The notes: generated from the letters alone by a model not told the origin. Shown: positions 23,561 through 32,571, counted from the first letter of the stretch. The stretch is DNA of 64,000 nucleotides from Chitinophagaceae bacterium (GCA_947455215.1 CANGNA010000008.1:25728-89727); one strand, 5' to 3'. A program made the numbers and translations.

Positions 23561-24097
23561 ATGATGCTTAAATACCAGCTGACCGAGGAAGACTATATCA
23601 GGTATAACCAGTACATCATGTGGCGGTCGCCAATCATGAAAAAGGTGATTCTCATCTTGAGGATGATCGTTGTTATCAGCGCGGTAACTGTTATTGCAAT
23701 GGAATACAAGGCTGACCGTGCATGGGTAGCTTATATACCTATAATTGTATTCGGCATAGTGGGGTTTCTGGTGATGCCCGCTGCTTACCGGCTGGTGTCT
23801 GATAGTATGAACAGGCAATTGCTTAAGGGCCGCTTCAAAGATGTTGCGGGAGTGCCCATGTACGTAGAGTTGAAGGACGACCTGCTGCTGGTTAGCTCAA
23901 AAGGTAGCGAACGCCGCATTGATACGGCGCAAATAGAGGCTGTAATAGAATTGCCTACGTTGCTGTTGATGAAGATAAAGAACAACAGCCACCTGATCAT
24001 GCCGAAGCAGGGTGTGGCAGGTATAGATAAGGTGAAAGAAGAATTGAAGCAGCTATGCAATAAACTAGCCATAATGTATCAATACGCTAAATGGTAG
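23561..24097 (+). CDS. YcxB-like membrane protein
   Basis: A 178-residue protein with an N-terminal LKYQLTEEDYIRYNQYIMW segment, two membrane helices (VILILRMIVVISAVTVIAM and YIPIIVFGIVGFLVMPAAY) and a C-terminal beta domain (DDLLLVSSKGSERRIDTAQI, KNNSHLIMPKQGV). This layout matches the YcxB-like C-terminal domain of small PH-like membrane proteins, function unknown. The start is the double Met at 23561. It is divergent from the Crp-like regulator gene. Confidence 0.78.
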   Translation: MMLKYQLTEEDYIRYNQYIMWRSPIMKKVILILRMIVVISAVTVIAMEYKADRAWVAYIPIIVFGIVGFLVMPAAYRLVSDSMNRQLLKGRFKDVAGVPMYVELKDDLLLVSSKGSERRIDTAQIEAVIELPTLLLMKIKNNSHLIMPKQGVAGIDKVKEELKQLCNKLAIMYQYAKW

Positions 24098-24153
24098 GGC
24101 AATATATTGCGGGGATATGCCGTTAAATCAAAATACCTCAAAAACTCGTCCTG

Positions 24154-25485
24154 ATGAAAAAACTATTCTACTCCTTTCTCTTGCTCACATCTGTTGGTGC
24201 ACAGGCGCAACATATAACCACCATTGCAGGCACGGCAGCAGCCGGCTTTAGCGGTGAGAATGGCCCGGCAACCAGCGCCATGCTGAATGGTCCGCTAGGT
24301 ATAGTGGCAGACAATGCGGGCAACATCTACTTTGCAGACCGCTATAACCAAAGGGTACGGAAGATAAACAGCGCAGGCATTATAACTACTATAGCGGGCA
24401 CCGGCACAGCAGGATATAATGGAGATGCCATACCGGCTACCACTGCGCAACTGAACGATCCGTTTGGTGTAGCTATAGATCTATCCGGCAATATATATGT
24501 TGCAGAGCACAGCGGTAACAGGGTGCGCAGGATAGATAACGTGGGTGCAATAACAACAGTAGCCGGTACGGGCATAGCGGGGTATAATGGCGATGATATA
24601 GCGGCAACTACGGCACAACTGAACCAGCCGCGTGGCGTAGCAACAGATAAGTACGGACACCTGTATATAGCCGACCAGGCCAACAGCAGGGTGCGCATGC
24701 TGACGTTTGCCACCGGCATCATTACCACAATGGCAGGCAATGGCATGCCGGGCTTTGGTGGCGATAACGGCCCGGCTACGGCAGCTATGCTGAACGGCCC
24801 TTATGCAATGGGAGCCGATACGCTGGGCAATCTCTTTATCTGCGATGTGGATAATGAGCGCATACGCAAGGTGAACGCAGCGGGTATTATAACAACAGTA
24901 GCGGGCACTGGTGTGGCCACATATACGGCAGACGGTATACCGGCCACTAATGCAGCACTGAACGAACCTATAGGGATAGCGGTAACACCGGCAGGTGAGT
25001 TCTTCATTGCTGATGCCTGGAATGAGCGCATCAGGCGGGTAGATATTGGTGGCACGATCATCACCTACGCGGGCGATGGTGCTGCCGGGTTGGGTTTTGA
25101 TAATGTGGCGGCTACGGCAGCCCGGTTTTATTACCCTTATGGTATAGCGCTAACACCCAATGGCAGCCTGCTGGTATCGGACCACGGCAACTACCGCATA
25201 CGGCAGACCTATGCCGGAGTAGGTGTAGCAGGCCCGGCAAAACAAGCCATTGCCTTAAAGGTATACCCTAACCCCGCGACCGGTGGTAGTTTTACTATAG
25301 CGATGCTGGCTGAGGATCCGGAAGAGGTTACTATAAAGATATATGACCTGGCAGGCAGGTGTGTGTATGAACAACCTGCGCTGACAACGGATGCGGTGCC
25401 TTGCCAGTTGCATACTGCAGGCGTATATTTGGTGAGTGTGGTTACTGAAAAAGGCGCCGCGGAAAGGCTGGTAGTGGTGGAATGA
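24154..25485 (+). CDS. NHL-repeat protein exported by type IX secretion
   Basis: A 443-residue secreted protein. The signal peptide MKKLFYSFLLLTSVGAQA is followed by six to seven NHL-type beta-propeller repeats of about 55 residues, each with a version of ITTIAGTGTAGYNGD and a blade such as PFGVAIDLSGNIYVAEHSGN. The repeats are near-identical at the AGxGxxGxxGD core. The last 75 residues (KVYPNPATGGSFTI, YDLAGRCVYEQP, GVYLVSVV) form a type A T9SS C-terminal sorting domain, which directs export across the outer membrane and anchoring at the surface. It is monocistronic with a strong terminator, and PorX in this window belongs to the same secretion pathway. Confidence 0.93.
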   Translation: MKKLFYSFLLLTSVGAQAQHITTIAGTAAAGFSGENGPATSAMLNGPLGIVADNAGNIYFADRYNQRVRKINSAGIITTIAGTGTAGYNGDAIPATTAQLNDPFGVAIDLSGNIYVAEHSGNRVRRIDNVGAITTVAGTGIAGYNGDDIAATTAQLNQPRGVATDKYGHLYIADQANSRVRMLTFATGIITTMAGNGMPGFGGDNGPATAAMLNGPYAMGADTLGNLFICDVDNERIRKVNAAGIITTVAGTGVATYTADGIPATNAALNEPIGIAVTPAGEFFIADAWNERIRRVDIGGTIITYAGDGAAGLGFDNVAATAARFYYPYGIALTPNGSLLVSDHGNYRIRQTYAGVGVAGPAKQAIALKVYPNPATGGSFTIAMLAEDPEEVTIKIYDLAGRCVYEQPALTTDAVPCQLHTAGVYLVSVVTEKGAAERLVVVE

Positions 25486-25491
25486 CAATAA

Positions 25492-25519
25492 AAAAAGCTC
25501 CGCAATTGCGGAGCTTTTT
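25492..25519 (+). terminator. Rho-independent terminator of the NHL gene
   Basis: AAAAAGCTCCGC pairs with GCGGAGCTTTTT around an AATT loop, 6 bases after the stop codon. Confidence 0.9.
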
Positions 25520-25521
25520 GG

Positions 25522-25570
25522 AGTGGGGCGGGGATATGTCGAACTTTTTTGTGGAGGATTTGGAGCGGTT
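25522..25570. repeat. Imperfect direct repeat, copy 1
   Basis: A 49-bp element that starts AGTGGGGCGGGGATATGTCG and ends GGAGCGGTT. It matches copy 2 at 26546-26593 in about 43 of 48 positions with one single-base gap. It lies 2 bases after a terminator hairpin and at the left edge of the AT-rich islet. Confidence 0.85.
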
Positions 25571-25634
25571 TAACGATCTAACGTAAGTTCTGAATGAGAA
25601 GGTTAACTATTTTGTGAAGCAATAAATTTTTCAA

Positions 25635-26489
25635 TTGAAAAGTAGGTTATACTATATCGGTCAGTTTATACAGCGATCTTTCTCGAAATATGGAATGGAA
25701 TTTCGAGACTCTAAAGACTTAAATAAGGCGGCTAAAAGGTGTCTCTATTATATTGACAAAATGGAAAGAGATGATTTTTTAGATAACGATGTTGATATTT
25801 TTATCGCGAGACTTATTGGAGTATTTACCGTTGGTATAAGTTATCAAGAAGCCATTACTTTATTATGCTTAACAGGGCATGGCTTGAATTCGTCAACGCT
25901 TGTACGATCACAACTTGAGGCATTTTTAATTTTATTCTATTTGATAGAATCAGATGATTTGGATAAAGTTGCGCAACGAGTTGTGCTATATGAAGATTGG
26001 GTAATGATAAAAATGTATCTCAATTCTAAAAAATCGGGAACCTATGAGCTATTCACAATCAATAAATCTCACAGAGAATATTTAGAACATGTGGAAGCAA
26101 ATTATTTAAGAATAAAAGCAAAGTACAGTAACAATGAAACACTATTTAAAGAACTTGAGAAATCGCAAAGCTTTTTAAAAAACAAAAGGGATATTGCCGT
26201 AGCAGCGGATATTGAAGATCTGTACAATGCTGTTTTTTCTGAAACTTCTGCTACCGTACATATTGCAGATATATCAGACAGAATGATGGAAGTTGACAAC
26301 GACTATGAGTATCGAATATATTCGAGTGAGCATTCAATGATGATGACAGGTTTATCAAATATTCTTCTGGTAAAATCGATTGTGCTTTTCACAACTTTTT
26401 TTAAGTTTTCAAAGGAAACCAAAAAGAAGATTTTCAAGAACGTTCGCCTCGCTAAAAGCTCTCAAGCCCACGCAACCTTCAAAGTATGA
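25635..26489 (+). CDS. DUF5677-like protein in AT-rich islet
   Basis: A 284-residue helical protein. LNSSTLVRSQLEAFLILFYL near residue 95 has the Arg-x(2-3)-Glu core of DUF5677, and TSATVHIADISDRM near 205 gives its conserved His region, so I place it there with moderate confidence. The domain has no known function. The start is a TTG at 25635, or the ATG at 25695 (MEFRDSKDL); a stop codon at 25623 limits any longer form. The coding sequence is much richer in A and T than the flanking genes and is enclosed by the two copies of the direct repeat, which suggests acquisition as a unit. Confidence 0.65.
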   Translation: MKSRLYYIGQFIQRSFSKYGMEFRDSKDLNKAAKRCLYYIDKMERDDFLDNDVDIFIARLIGVFTVGISYQEAITLLCLTGHGLNSSTLVRSQLEAFLILFYLIESDDLDKVAQRVVLYEDWVMIKMYLNSKKSGTYELFTINKSHREYLEHVEANYLRIKAKYSNNETLFKELEKSQSFLKNKRDIAVAADIEDLYNAVFSETSATVHIADISDRMMEVDNDYEYRIYSSEHSMMMTGLSNILLVKSIVLFTTFFKFSKETKKKIFKNVRLAKSSQAHATFKV

Positions 26490-26501
26490 ATTAACGAGAA
26501 A

Positions 26502-26540
26502 TAAAAACCGGGAGCTCTGGTTCTATGTTCCCGGTTGTTG
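26502..26540 (+). terminator. Terminator-like hairpin after the DUF5677-like gene
   Basis: AACCGGGA (26506-26513) pairs with TCCCGGTT (26529-26536), 15-base loop, followed by GTTG. On the minus strand the hairpin is followed by TTTTTAT, so it may serve both directions. Confidence 0.65.
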
Positions 26541-26545
26541 TGGAA

Positions 26546-26593
26546 AGTGGGGCGGGATATGTCGAACTTTTATGTGGAGGAATTGGAAAGGTT
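26546..26593. repeat. Imperfect direct repeat, copy 2
   Basis: A 48-bp element that starts AGTGGGGCGGGATATGTCGA and ends TGGAAAGGTT, the second copy of the element at 25522. It too follows a terminator hairpin by about 10 bases. Confidence 0.85.
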
Positions 26594-26631
26594 ATGTTTT
26601 TATATAAAAATTAAGCAGTCATAAAATTTGA

Positions 26632-27606
26632 TTATCTAAATGGGACAATTTTATTTACTTCAATAACATCTTTAAATGTTCCATCCATGTTGCATATTAC
26701 TAATACACCCTGCTGCCAACTTTGTATTGTCGATTTGAATTCTCCATAAACAACGTCATCTAGCAAGTTGATGAATAATTCTATTATGGATTTATATGTC
26801 ATGATTCTATTAATTACATTTTGGCCATCATCACATGTAAACGCAACAACGGGTTGATAGGTATTCTTAGTATAGTCGCCAACGCTGAGCATATGGACCA
26901 ATTCACAATCCAAATAATCTTTTAATTTTTTTAACCGCATCGAGCCGTTCATTTTTTCGATTGTTTCATTTGAATAATCACTTTTTTTCAGCAATGAGGG
27001 GTAGGCTATATCCCAAAGTTTTTTTGCAATCCTAAACTTGCTCAATCCAGCTACAAATGAATCATTAATGAAAAAAGTTGGGATAAAATAAGTGTGTAAA
27101 GCCTGTAGTTGAATTTCCTTTGGAAATTCAAACTTGTAAAGAAAGTCGAAAGCCAAACATAGAACTATATAGTCTTCAAAGTTATCATCATTTAAGGGGT
27201 CGAGTATGCATATCTTCTCAAAAGCAGTTGCTTCAAAAGATGTGAATTTCATTTGTTCTTGGGCTTTATCTAAAAAATACTGCTTTTTTAAATTTGGTGA
27301 ACTATAATAGAAAGATTTTGCCTCAGAAATAACGTAGTCTAAAAGCTCCCGCAGTTTCTTCCCACTATTCAGATGCCTAGGAATGCTAATTGGAGGATTG
27401 GGAGCCGTTATTCCAAGGGCCTCCATAATTGTAAAAGGAGTCATTCTAAATGCAATTGGTCGACTGGCAATTTTTTTTGTAATTTCATACTTGTCAATTG
27501 CATTATTGAAGTTTTTTAATGCGAGTCCGTTTGGCGAAGTAGTAAGTTGTCGGTATAAATTATTGTCGAATAGATAGCTATATCTCATAACACTAAAGTA
27601 GTTCAA
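26632..27606 (-). CDS. Unknown protein, possible PIN-like nuclease
   Basis: A 324-residue protein with no family I can name. A PIN-like layout is possible: a first strand YSYLFDNNLYRQL with Asp14, Glu62 in TIMEALG, Asp233 and Glu235 in YLDCELVHMLSVGD, and Asp259-Asp260 in VVAFTCDDG, which is the order and type of acidic residues used by PIN nucleases. The middle (residues 90-220) is helical. The start could also be Met7 (MRYSYLFDNN). It is AT-rich, and its start is 13 bases from that of the divergent DUF4145-like gene, so the two must share a promoter region. The nuclease idea is inference from motif order only. Confidence 0.6.
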   Translation of the reverse strand: MNYFSVMRYSYLFDNNLYRQLTTSPNGLALKNFNNAIDKYEITKKIASRPIAFRMTPFTIMEALGITAPNPPISIPRHLNSGKKLRELLDYVISEAKSFYYSSPNLKKQYFLDKAQEQMKFTSFEATAFEKICILDPLNDDNFEDYIVLCLAFDFLYKFEFPKEIQLQALHTYFIPTFFINDSFVAGLSKFRIAKKLWDIAYPSLLKKSDYSNETIEKMNGSMRLKKLKDYLDCELVHMLSVGDYTKNTYQPVVAFTCDDGQNVINRIMTYKSIIELFINLLDDVVYGEFKSTIQSWQQGVLVICNMDGTFKDVIEVNKIVPFR

Positions 27607-27619
27607 CTTAGATCAATAT

Positions 27620-28510
27620 ATGGCATCTTCTGAAAAAACGTCCTTGAAGCATTATTGCAGTGTATGTCAAAATGAGAATCATCATCATGTTCTTATGGCT
27701 AAGACTATCAATAATGATGAAGACGATTATAAAATATCGTGGAAATACTATATGCTTCAGTGCATGGGATGTGAATCAATATCATTTCGAATTGAGACAC
27801 ATGATTATGAGGTTTCTTACCCCGACGAGTATGAGAACTGGATTCACGAAATAACAGTGGAAGTTTATCCGAAGCCCCTAAAAAATCACAGCCCCATTTC
27901 AGAGCAATACAATCTTCCCAGTACGATTCGCACTGTGTATAAAGAAACTTTAGACGCTTTGAAAAATGAATGTAATCTGCTTGCTGGTGTCGGATTTCGA
28001 GCAGTTATAGAAGCGGTATGTAATGATAAAAAAATTACTGGAAAAAATCTTGCTACGCAAATTGACAATCTATCTAAAAACAGACTTATAACAGAAAGCG
28101 AAGCTAAACGATTGCATGCAGTACGTTTTTTAGGCAATGACAGTATTCATGAGATCGCTGTTCCCAAAAAGGAAGCTCTCATTGTTGTTCTTGAAATAAT
28201 TGAACATTTACTTAGAAATATTTATCTTATTGATTTGCATGCGAAATCTGTATTAGACACATTTATAACAGAATTTGAAGATTTTGAAGATTTGCTATTG
28301 CGAAAACTAAAACAATTTAACGCGGGCGATGACTACCCGTTAGCTAAGTATTTGGATAAGGATATTCGAAGATTGAATAATCAACTAACGAAATTTGAAC
28401 AAGAACTTATTAACGCGATTAATAATGGGGATTTCCCAAAATTAAGTGTCGGTGCAGTAAAGCGGTTTGGAAATAACCCCGATCAACTACAACATTTTAT
28501 TAAGCAATAA
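27620..28510 (+). CDS. DUF4145-like protein with zinc ribbon
   Basis: A 296-residue protein. The N-terminal region holds two cysteine pairs, C13-x2-C16 and C48-x2-C51 (HYCSVCQ, LQCMGCES), likely to bind zinc. The core LLAGVGFRAVIEAVC, LATQIDNLSKNRLITESEA and LHAVRFLGNDSIHE matches the DUF4145 pattern, including the Arg-Glu and Asn-x4-His-Glu residues. A coiled-coil tail follows. DUF4145 proteins are often found alone or next to restriction and other defence genes; what they do is unknown. It is divergent from the possible PIN-like gene and followed by a terminator and tRNA-Ala. Confidence 0.78.
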   Translation: MASSEKTSLKHYCSVCQNENHHHVLMAKTINNDEDDYKISWKYYMLQCMGCESISFRIETHDYEVSYPDEYENWIHEITVEVYPKPLKNHSPISEQYNLPSTIRTVYKETLDALKNECNLLAGVGFRAVIEAVCNDKKITGKNLATQIDNLSKNRLITESEAKRLHAVRFLGNDSIHEIAVPKKEALIVVLEIIEHLLRNIYLIDLHAKSVLDTFITEFEDFEDLLLRKLKQFNAGDDYPLAKYLDKDIRRLNNQLTKFEQELINAINNGDFPKLSVGAVKRFGNNPDQLQHFIKQ

Positions 28511-28557
28511 TAGAATTTAAGAACAAAGGTTCGACTTTGCGATATTTACGAAACAAT

Positions 28558-28585
28558 AAAACCCTTGCCTCAGCAAGGGTTTTAT
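28558..28585. terminator. Bidirectional terminator between DUF4145-like gene and tRNA-Ala
   Basis: AAAACCCTTGC (28558-28568) pairs with GCAAGGGTTTT (28573-28583), loop CTCA. T tracts lie on both sides, so it can stop both transcripts. Confidence 0.85.
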
Positions 28586-28591
28586 TGTTTG

Positions 28592-28665
<74 letters not shown>

Positions 28666-28675
28666 GTGTGGGCTG

Positions 28676-28683
28676 CAAATATA
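28676..28683 (-). promoter_or_regulatory. -7 promoter element of tRNA-Ala
   Basis: TATATTTG (minus strand) lies 10 bases upstream of the first tRNA base, the right distance for a start at or just before the mature 5' end. Confidence 0.55.
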
Positions 28684-28731
28684 GGGATATCCGCCAATTT
28701 TTTCCGTAATTTTATAAAAAAGAGAAAATTT

Positions 28732-28905
28732 ATGAAAGGTGGTATTTGGCAGCAGATCTTAACCTATTTCTACCTTCGGAAAAGAGATCCTTCCGACCCT
28801 ACGAACGCGAACATAAAGATGATGCACGGCATGAACCGTATTTCTTTGTTTATGTTTCTTATTGCCATTATTGTGATGGTATACAGGATCTTTTTCAAGC
28901 ACTGA
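28732..28905 (+). CDS. Small membrane protein, DUF6728-like
   Basis: A 57-residue protein that starts MKGGIWQQILTYFYLRKRDP and ends with one hydrophobic helix (ISLFMFLIAIIVMVYRIFF). The IWQQILTYFYLRKRDPSD segment and the following KMMHGMNRIS resemble the small Bacteroidetes family DUF6728, function unknown. The start at 28732 is preferred over an in-frame ATG at 28666 that would overlap the tRNA upstream region. It is followed by a bidirectional terminator. Confidence 0.7.
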   Translation: MKGGIWQQILTYFYLRKRDPSDPTNANIKMMHGMNRISLFMFLIAIIVMVYRIFFKH

Positions 28906-28951
28906 TAAATTTGCAAATTACTAGTTGATATTAAGCTGAGTTTAACCAATA

Positions 28952-28982
28952 AATAAAGCCCTGCTGCCAGCAGGGCTTTATT
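28952..28982. terminator. Bidirectional terminator between convergent genes
   Basis: AATAAAGCCCTGCTG mirrors CAGCAGGGCTTTATT around a central C, giving a long stem with A and T tracts on both sides, between the DUF6728-like and ROK kinase genes. Confidence 0.9.
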
Positions 28983-28983
28983 A

Positions 28984-29922
28984 TTACCACACCAGGGCGC
29001 TGGCGCCGAGTATAGCGGCATCAGAGTCGGGCAGGGCCGATTGTATGAGTTTTACTTTGTTCTTATAAATGTTGAGCAGGTTGTCTTCCATGTGGGTGCG
29101 TACGTGGGTAAACAACAGGTCGCCGGCATTGGCCAGTCCGCCGAAGAAGATGATAGCTTCGGGCGATGTGATGGCCACTGCATCGGCCAGGGTTTGGCCC
29201 AGTATCATGCCGGTATATTCCATCAGCTCCAGGGCAAATTTGTCGCCCTTTTCTGCGGCTTCGTGTATCGCTTTCGCGGTCAGCGGGTGCTCATCTCTGA
29301 GGATGGATGCATCGTTGCGTTCCTTCATCCATTCCGTGGCCGACTGCACGATGCCCGTGGCTGAAGCATAACGCTCCAGGCAGCCATGGCGGCCGCAGCC
29401 GCACTTACGGCCATTACGCACAGCTATTACATGTCCCAGTTCGCCGGCAAAGCCATCGTGCCCGTATATGAGCGATCCGTTGGCCACAAAGCCGCTACCT
29501 ACGCCGGTGCCCAGTGTTATCAGGATAAAGTCTTTCATGCCTTTGGCGGCGCCATAGGTCATCTCGCCGTAGGCCGCAGCATTGGCATCGTTGGTCAATA
29601 TAGCTTTAAGGTTCAGCGCTTCTGATATGATGCGGGCCATTGGTACCACTCCCTGCCATGGCAGGTTAGGGGCAAAAACGATCTCCCCGGTATAAAAGTT
29701 GCCGTTGGGTGCGCCAATGCCCACGCCTGCAAAGCGCTCGTGGCTGATACCGCCCGTTACCTCATCCAGGCGTTGCTTTAATGCCGAGATATAATGGTAG
29801 GGCGTATCGTGCCCTGTTGTGGGCATCTTGCCCTTGGCAATGATCTCTCCGCGCCTGTTTACAATGCCGAAGGCCGTATTTGTACCGCCTATATCAATGC
29901 CCAGCGCCAGTTCCTGCGTCAT
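28984..29922 (-). CDS. ROK-family sugar kinase (glucokinase-like)
   Basis: A 312-residue kinase that phosphorylates a hexose, most likely glucose, with ATP. The phosphate-binding loop is [15 protein letters not shown] near residues 6-20, the catalytic Asp is D112 in [13 protein letters not shown], and the ROK signature with zinc site is [14 protein letters not shown] near 195. A glucokinase-like ELGHV (GELGHVIAV) with the sugar-binding Glu and His is present. Its first 29 bases overlap the end of the sugar MFS gene, so uptake and phosphorylation are translated from one message. Confidence 0.92.
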   Translation of the reverse strand: MTQELALGIDIGGTNTAFGIVNRRGEIIAKGKMPTTGHDTPYHYISALKQRLDEVTGGISHERFAGVGIGAPNGNFYTGEIVFAPNLPWQGVVPMARIISEALNLKAILTNDANAAAYGEMTYGAAKGMKDFILITLGTGVGSGFVANGSLIYGHDGFAGELGHVIAVRNGRKCGCGRHGCLERYASATGIVQSATEWMKERNDASILRDEHPLTAKAIHEAAEKGDKFALELMEYTGMILGQTLADAVAITSPEAIIFFGGLANAGDLLFTHVRTHMEDNLLNIYKNKVKLIQSALPDSDAAILGASALVW

Positions 29923-31558
29923 AATCTATTCCTTGTTTTTGTAACATACGGCGAACACCAAATCCGTACCACGCCAGGTAAGCAAAGCCTATGGCTGGCA
30001 CCCAGTACGATTGATGTATACCTATGGATGGCATATCTGCCAGTTTACCTTGTATAGGCGGTATGATAGCGCCACCCAATATCATCATGATGAGAAAAGC
30101 AGAGCCCTGCGATGTGAGCGTGCCCAGCCCGGCAATGGCCAGGGCAAAGATGCACGGCCACATAATGGAGCAGAACAGCCCCCCGCTAAGGAAGGCATAA
30201 GTAGCCACTGTGCCGGTGGTCATGATACCGAGTATCATGCTTAATGCGCCCAGCATAGAGAATATCATCAGCGTAGTGGCCGGTTTGTCTTTACTGATGT
30301 AGAAGGCGATGCCCTGCACCAGTACACAGGCAACATAACCATACAATGGTGTTACATCGTTCTGTGCCACAACATTCACAAGCAGTACAACGGCGAATGC
30401 AATGAGCGGCACTACGAAAAGGAGTATGGTCTTTAAAGACTGGCCGGGTTCAAACACCTTAATGGATCCTGTCCAGCGGCCTACCATCAGGCTGCCCCAA
30501 TACATGGAGATGAACGGTGCTATCTGCGATGAGGTATAACCGCCGAATGCCGGTTGCTCCAGCAGGGCACCCATATTGCTTTGTATGGTCACCTCTACAC
30601 CTACGTAAGTGAATATGGCCAGCATACCCAGTACCAGCTGCGGGTAGCGCATAGCGCCCCAGCCGGTAGGGTTGCTCCTGGCGCTGAATAACGATACGAA
30701 CAATGTACCCAGGATAACGGCCAGGCCCGCAAGGGCCAGTTTTACACGGGTGTCTTCTATGCCTGCCAGTATGGCCTTGTCTGTAGTAACTACGGTATAG
30801 CTTTTGAATACGAAGACAAAGATGCCAATGAGCAGGGCGGTCATTATCAGCAATGCCATCAATGCCTTGGGCGAGCGCTCGGTAACATCATCGTACTTTC
30901 TTTCGGGTAGTTTCTTAGAGAAGAAGAACAATGCAGCGGCAATGATGAACAGTGCAGCCACACAGGCGTAAAGTACCGATACTTTGTCCAGCCCCAGCGA
31001 TTGTATCTGTGCATCGTTGGCCTTGGTAGCGCCGAACAATGCCAGTGCCACAACTATAGGGCCAATGGCTGTGCCGAATGAGTTGATACCACCGCCCAGG
31101 GTGATGCGTTGTGCGCCCGTCTCCGGTGCACCAAGCATGGCTGCAAAGGGGTTGGCTGCTGTTTGCTGTAAAGAAAAGCCCAGTGCCACCACGAACAAAC
31201 CACCCAGCATGCCCGGGAAGGTATTGGCATTAACGGCTACGATCATCATCAGCGCGCCGATGGCAGAGAACAGAAGCCCATACACAATACTTCGCTTATA
31301 GCCCCAGCGGCCTACTATCTCGCGCCGCAGTGCATACGATATCATGTACAATACCAGCGCACCTATATAATAGGCAAAGTAAAAAGCAAAGTCTATCAGC
31401 TGCGACTGGAACTGGTCGAGGTGAAAATAGTGTTTGCAGAAGGGGATGAACACACCGTTGCCGGCAGCAATAAAGCCCCAGAAAAAGAACACCGTTACCA
31501 GTGTTGATAAGGCGCCGGAGTTAGCCGACCCCGGCTTCTCGTTGTAAGCATCAGCCAT
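29894..31558 (-). CDS. Sugar MFS transporter, FucP/GluP-like
   Basis: A 554-residue integral membrane proton-coupled sugar importer. [20 protein letters not shown] near residue 30 and the following [15 protein letters not shown] match the FucP/GluP group. At least 12 hydrophobic helices can be counted. The protein is longer than a standard FucP, mainly by a segment near residues 235-320 with two further hydrophobic stretches ([38 protein letters not shown]). It forms an operon with the ROK kinase, which supports a hexose substrate. Confidence 0.9.
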   Translation of the reverse strand: MADAYNEKPGSANSGALSTLVTVFFFWGFIAAGNGVFIPFCKHYFHLDQFQSQLIDFAFYFAYYIGALVLYMISYALRREIVGRWGYKRSIVYGLLFSAIGALMMIVAVNANTFPGMLGGLFVVALGFSLQQTAANPFAAMLGAPETGAQRITLGGGINSFGTAIGPIVVALALFGATKANDAQIQSLGLDKVSVLYACVAALFIIAAALFFFSKKLPERKYDDVTERSPKALMALLIMTALLIGIFVFVFKSYTVVTTDKAILAGIEDTRVKLALAGLAVILGTLFVSLFSARSNPTGWGAMRYPQLVLGMLAIFTYVGVEVTIQSNMGALLEQPAFGGYTSSQIAPFISMYWGSLMVGRWTGSIKVFEPGQSLKTILLFVVPLIAFAVVLLVNVVAQNDVTPLYGYVACVLVQGIAFYISKDKPATTLMIFSMLGALSMILGIMTTGTVATYAFLSGGLFCSIMWPCIFALAIAGLGTLTSQGSAFLIMMILGGAIIPPIQGKLADMPSIGIHQSYWVPAIGFAYLAWYGFGVRRMLQKQGIDYDAGTGAGH

Positions 31559-31724
31559 GCGGATAAAAAATTTCAGGGAAGATAAATAAAAATGAACAGT
31601 AAACGACGGCGGGGTGAAACAGTTCTATAAACAGCTGGTTTAGTGCTTTCGGTTTTCTTTAACTTTTATTGCACGTGTATGGCACACAAAATGAAGTAGT
31701 AAGGTAAAAACACAACAACAGCGT

Positions 31725-31982
31725 ATGAAAAAAATGATGGTAACCGCAGTGATGGCGGCAGCGTTCTTCGGTGTATCGGCGGCACATGCACAGGAAGCCA
31801 AAAAAACGGAAAGGGCAACTTTGAACAAAAGGAAAATGGTGACAGAGCACAAGGCACCTACCTTGGTAAAGGCAACCAAAGCACCTGTGACGGCCACTAA
31901 GCCAACCGAGAAAGTAAAGAAAGCCGCCACGGCGAAGCCGGTAGCCAATGCGCAGAAAGAGAAGGCAGCAGTTAAAAAGTAA
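31725..31982 (+). CDS. Small secreted Lys/Ala-rich protein
   Basis: An 85-residue protein with a signal peptide (KKMMVTAVMAAAFFGVSAAHA). The mature 60 residues are disordered and basic, rich in Lys, Ala, Thr and Pro (VKATKAPVTATKPTEKVKKA), with no family recognised. Such small basic periplasmic proteins are common in Bacteroidetes. A terminator follows at 32011-32046. Confidence 0.7.
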   Translation: MKKMMVTAVMAAAFFGVSAAHAQEAKKTERATLNKRKMVTEHKAPTLVKATKAPVTATKPTEKVKKAATAKPVANAQKEKAAVKK

Positions 31983-32010
31983 AGGGGCGTGTTTAGGTTT
32001 AGGTTTGCAG

Positions 32011-32046
32011 CAAGCTGCCGGCAGTATAGCCGGTGGCTTGTTGTTT
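32011..32046 (+). terminator. Terminator of the small basic protein gene
   Basis: CAAGCTGCCGGC (32011-32022) pairs with GCCGGTGGCTTG (32029-32040) with two G-U wobbles, followed by TTGTTT. Confidence 0.7.
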
Positions 32047-32097
32047 ACATGGTTTTTAACAGGATATATACTAAGTTTGGGGCCAGAAATAAAAGCT

Positions 32098-32514
32098 ATG
32101 AAGCAAATAGTTACCATACTCATGTTGTCGGCCATTGCCGTAGGTTGTAAGAACTCTGCCAACCAGCAGCGCCCGTCGACCCAATACGAAGAGAAGAAGG
32201 CATCTATAGCCGATATGGAGAAAGAGAGCCCGCTGAAGTTCCTGAAGATATCAGGCTCTCATCGCAACAACCTGGTGAACAGGACGGTTGTAGAGGGTGA
32301 GATAATCAATAAGGCTACGCTTACTACATATAAAAACATTGAAGTGCAAGTAGACTTCAAAGATAAAGAGGGAGCTACGATAGAAAAGCATAAGCAAACA
32401 GTTGAAGGGGAAGTTGAGCCGGGTGGAACGCTCGGGTATAAAATCAAGACTGACCATGTGAAGGGAGCAGAGTCTGTGACCATTGATATTACGGATGCGA
32501 CAGCAGATAAGTAA
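32098..32514 (+). CDS. Small lipoprotein, FxLYD-like
   Basis: A 138-residue lipoprotein. MKQIVTILMLSAIAVGC ends in a lipobox with Cys17. The mature part (EKESPLKFLKISGSHRNNLV, EGEIINKATLTTYKNIEVQV, GGTLGYKIKTDH) forms the immunoglobulin-like strand pattern of the FxLYD domain: a newly added or modified structure that compares parent and derived terms. The start at 32098 gives the signal peptide; the frame is open further up but not conserved. It ends at a perfect 18-bp terminator stem. Function unknown. Confidence 0.75.
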   Translation: MKQIVTILMLSAIAVGCKNSANQQRPSTQYEEKKASIADMEKESPLKFLKISGSHRNNLVNRTVVEGEIINKATLTTYKNIEVQVDFKDKEGATIEKHKQTVEGEVEPGGTLGYKIKTDHVKGAESVTIDITDATADK

Positions 32515-32531
32515 TAGACAGCGATACAATC

Positions 32532-32571
32532 TTATAAGTAAAGGCTGCCCTCTGGCAGCCTTTACTTATAA
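32532..32571 (+). terminator. Terminator of the FxLYD-like lipoprotein gene
   Basis: An 18-bp perfect stem (arms TTATAAGTAAAGGCTGCC and its complement) with a CTCT loop, starting 17 bases after the stop codon. Confidence 0.85.

Noticed and set aside
24154..25250. Direct repeats that could suggest a CRISPR-like or tandem repeat array
   Set aside because: They are in-frame NHL blades of about 165 bases within one coding sequence, without unique spacers of constant length.
25520..26600. Insertion sequence around the DUF5677-like gene
   Set aside because: The flanking repeats are direct, not inverted, the protein has no transposase motif, and no short target duplication is seen.
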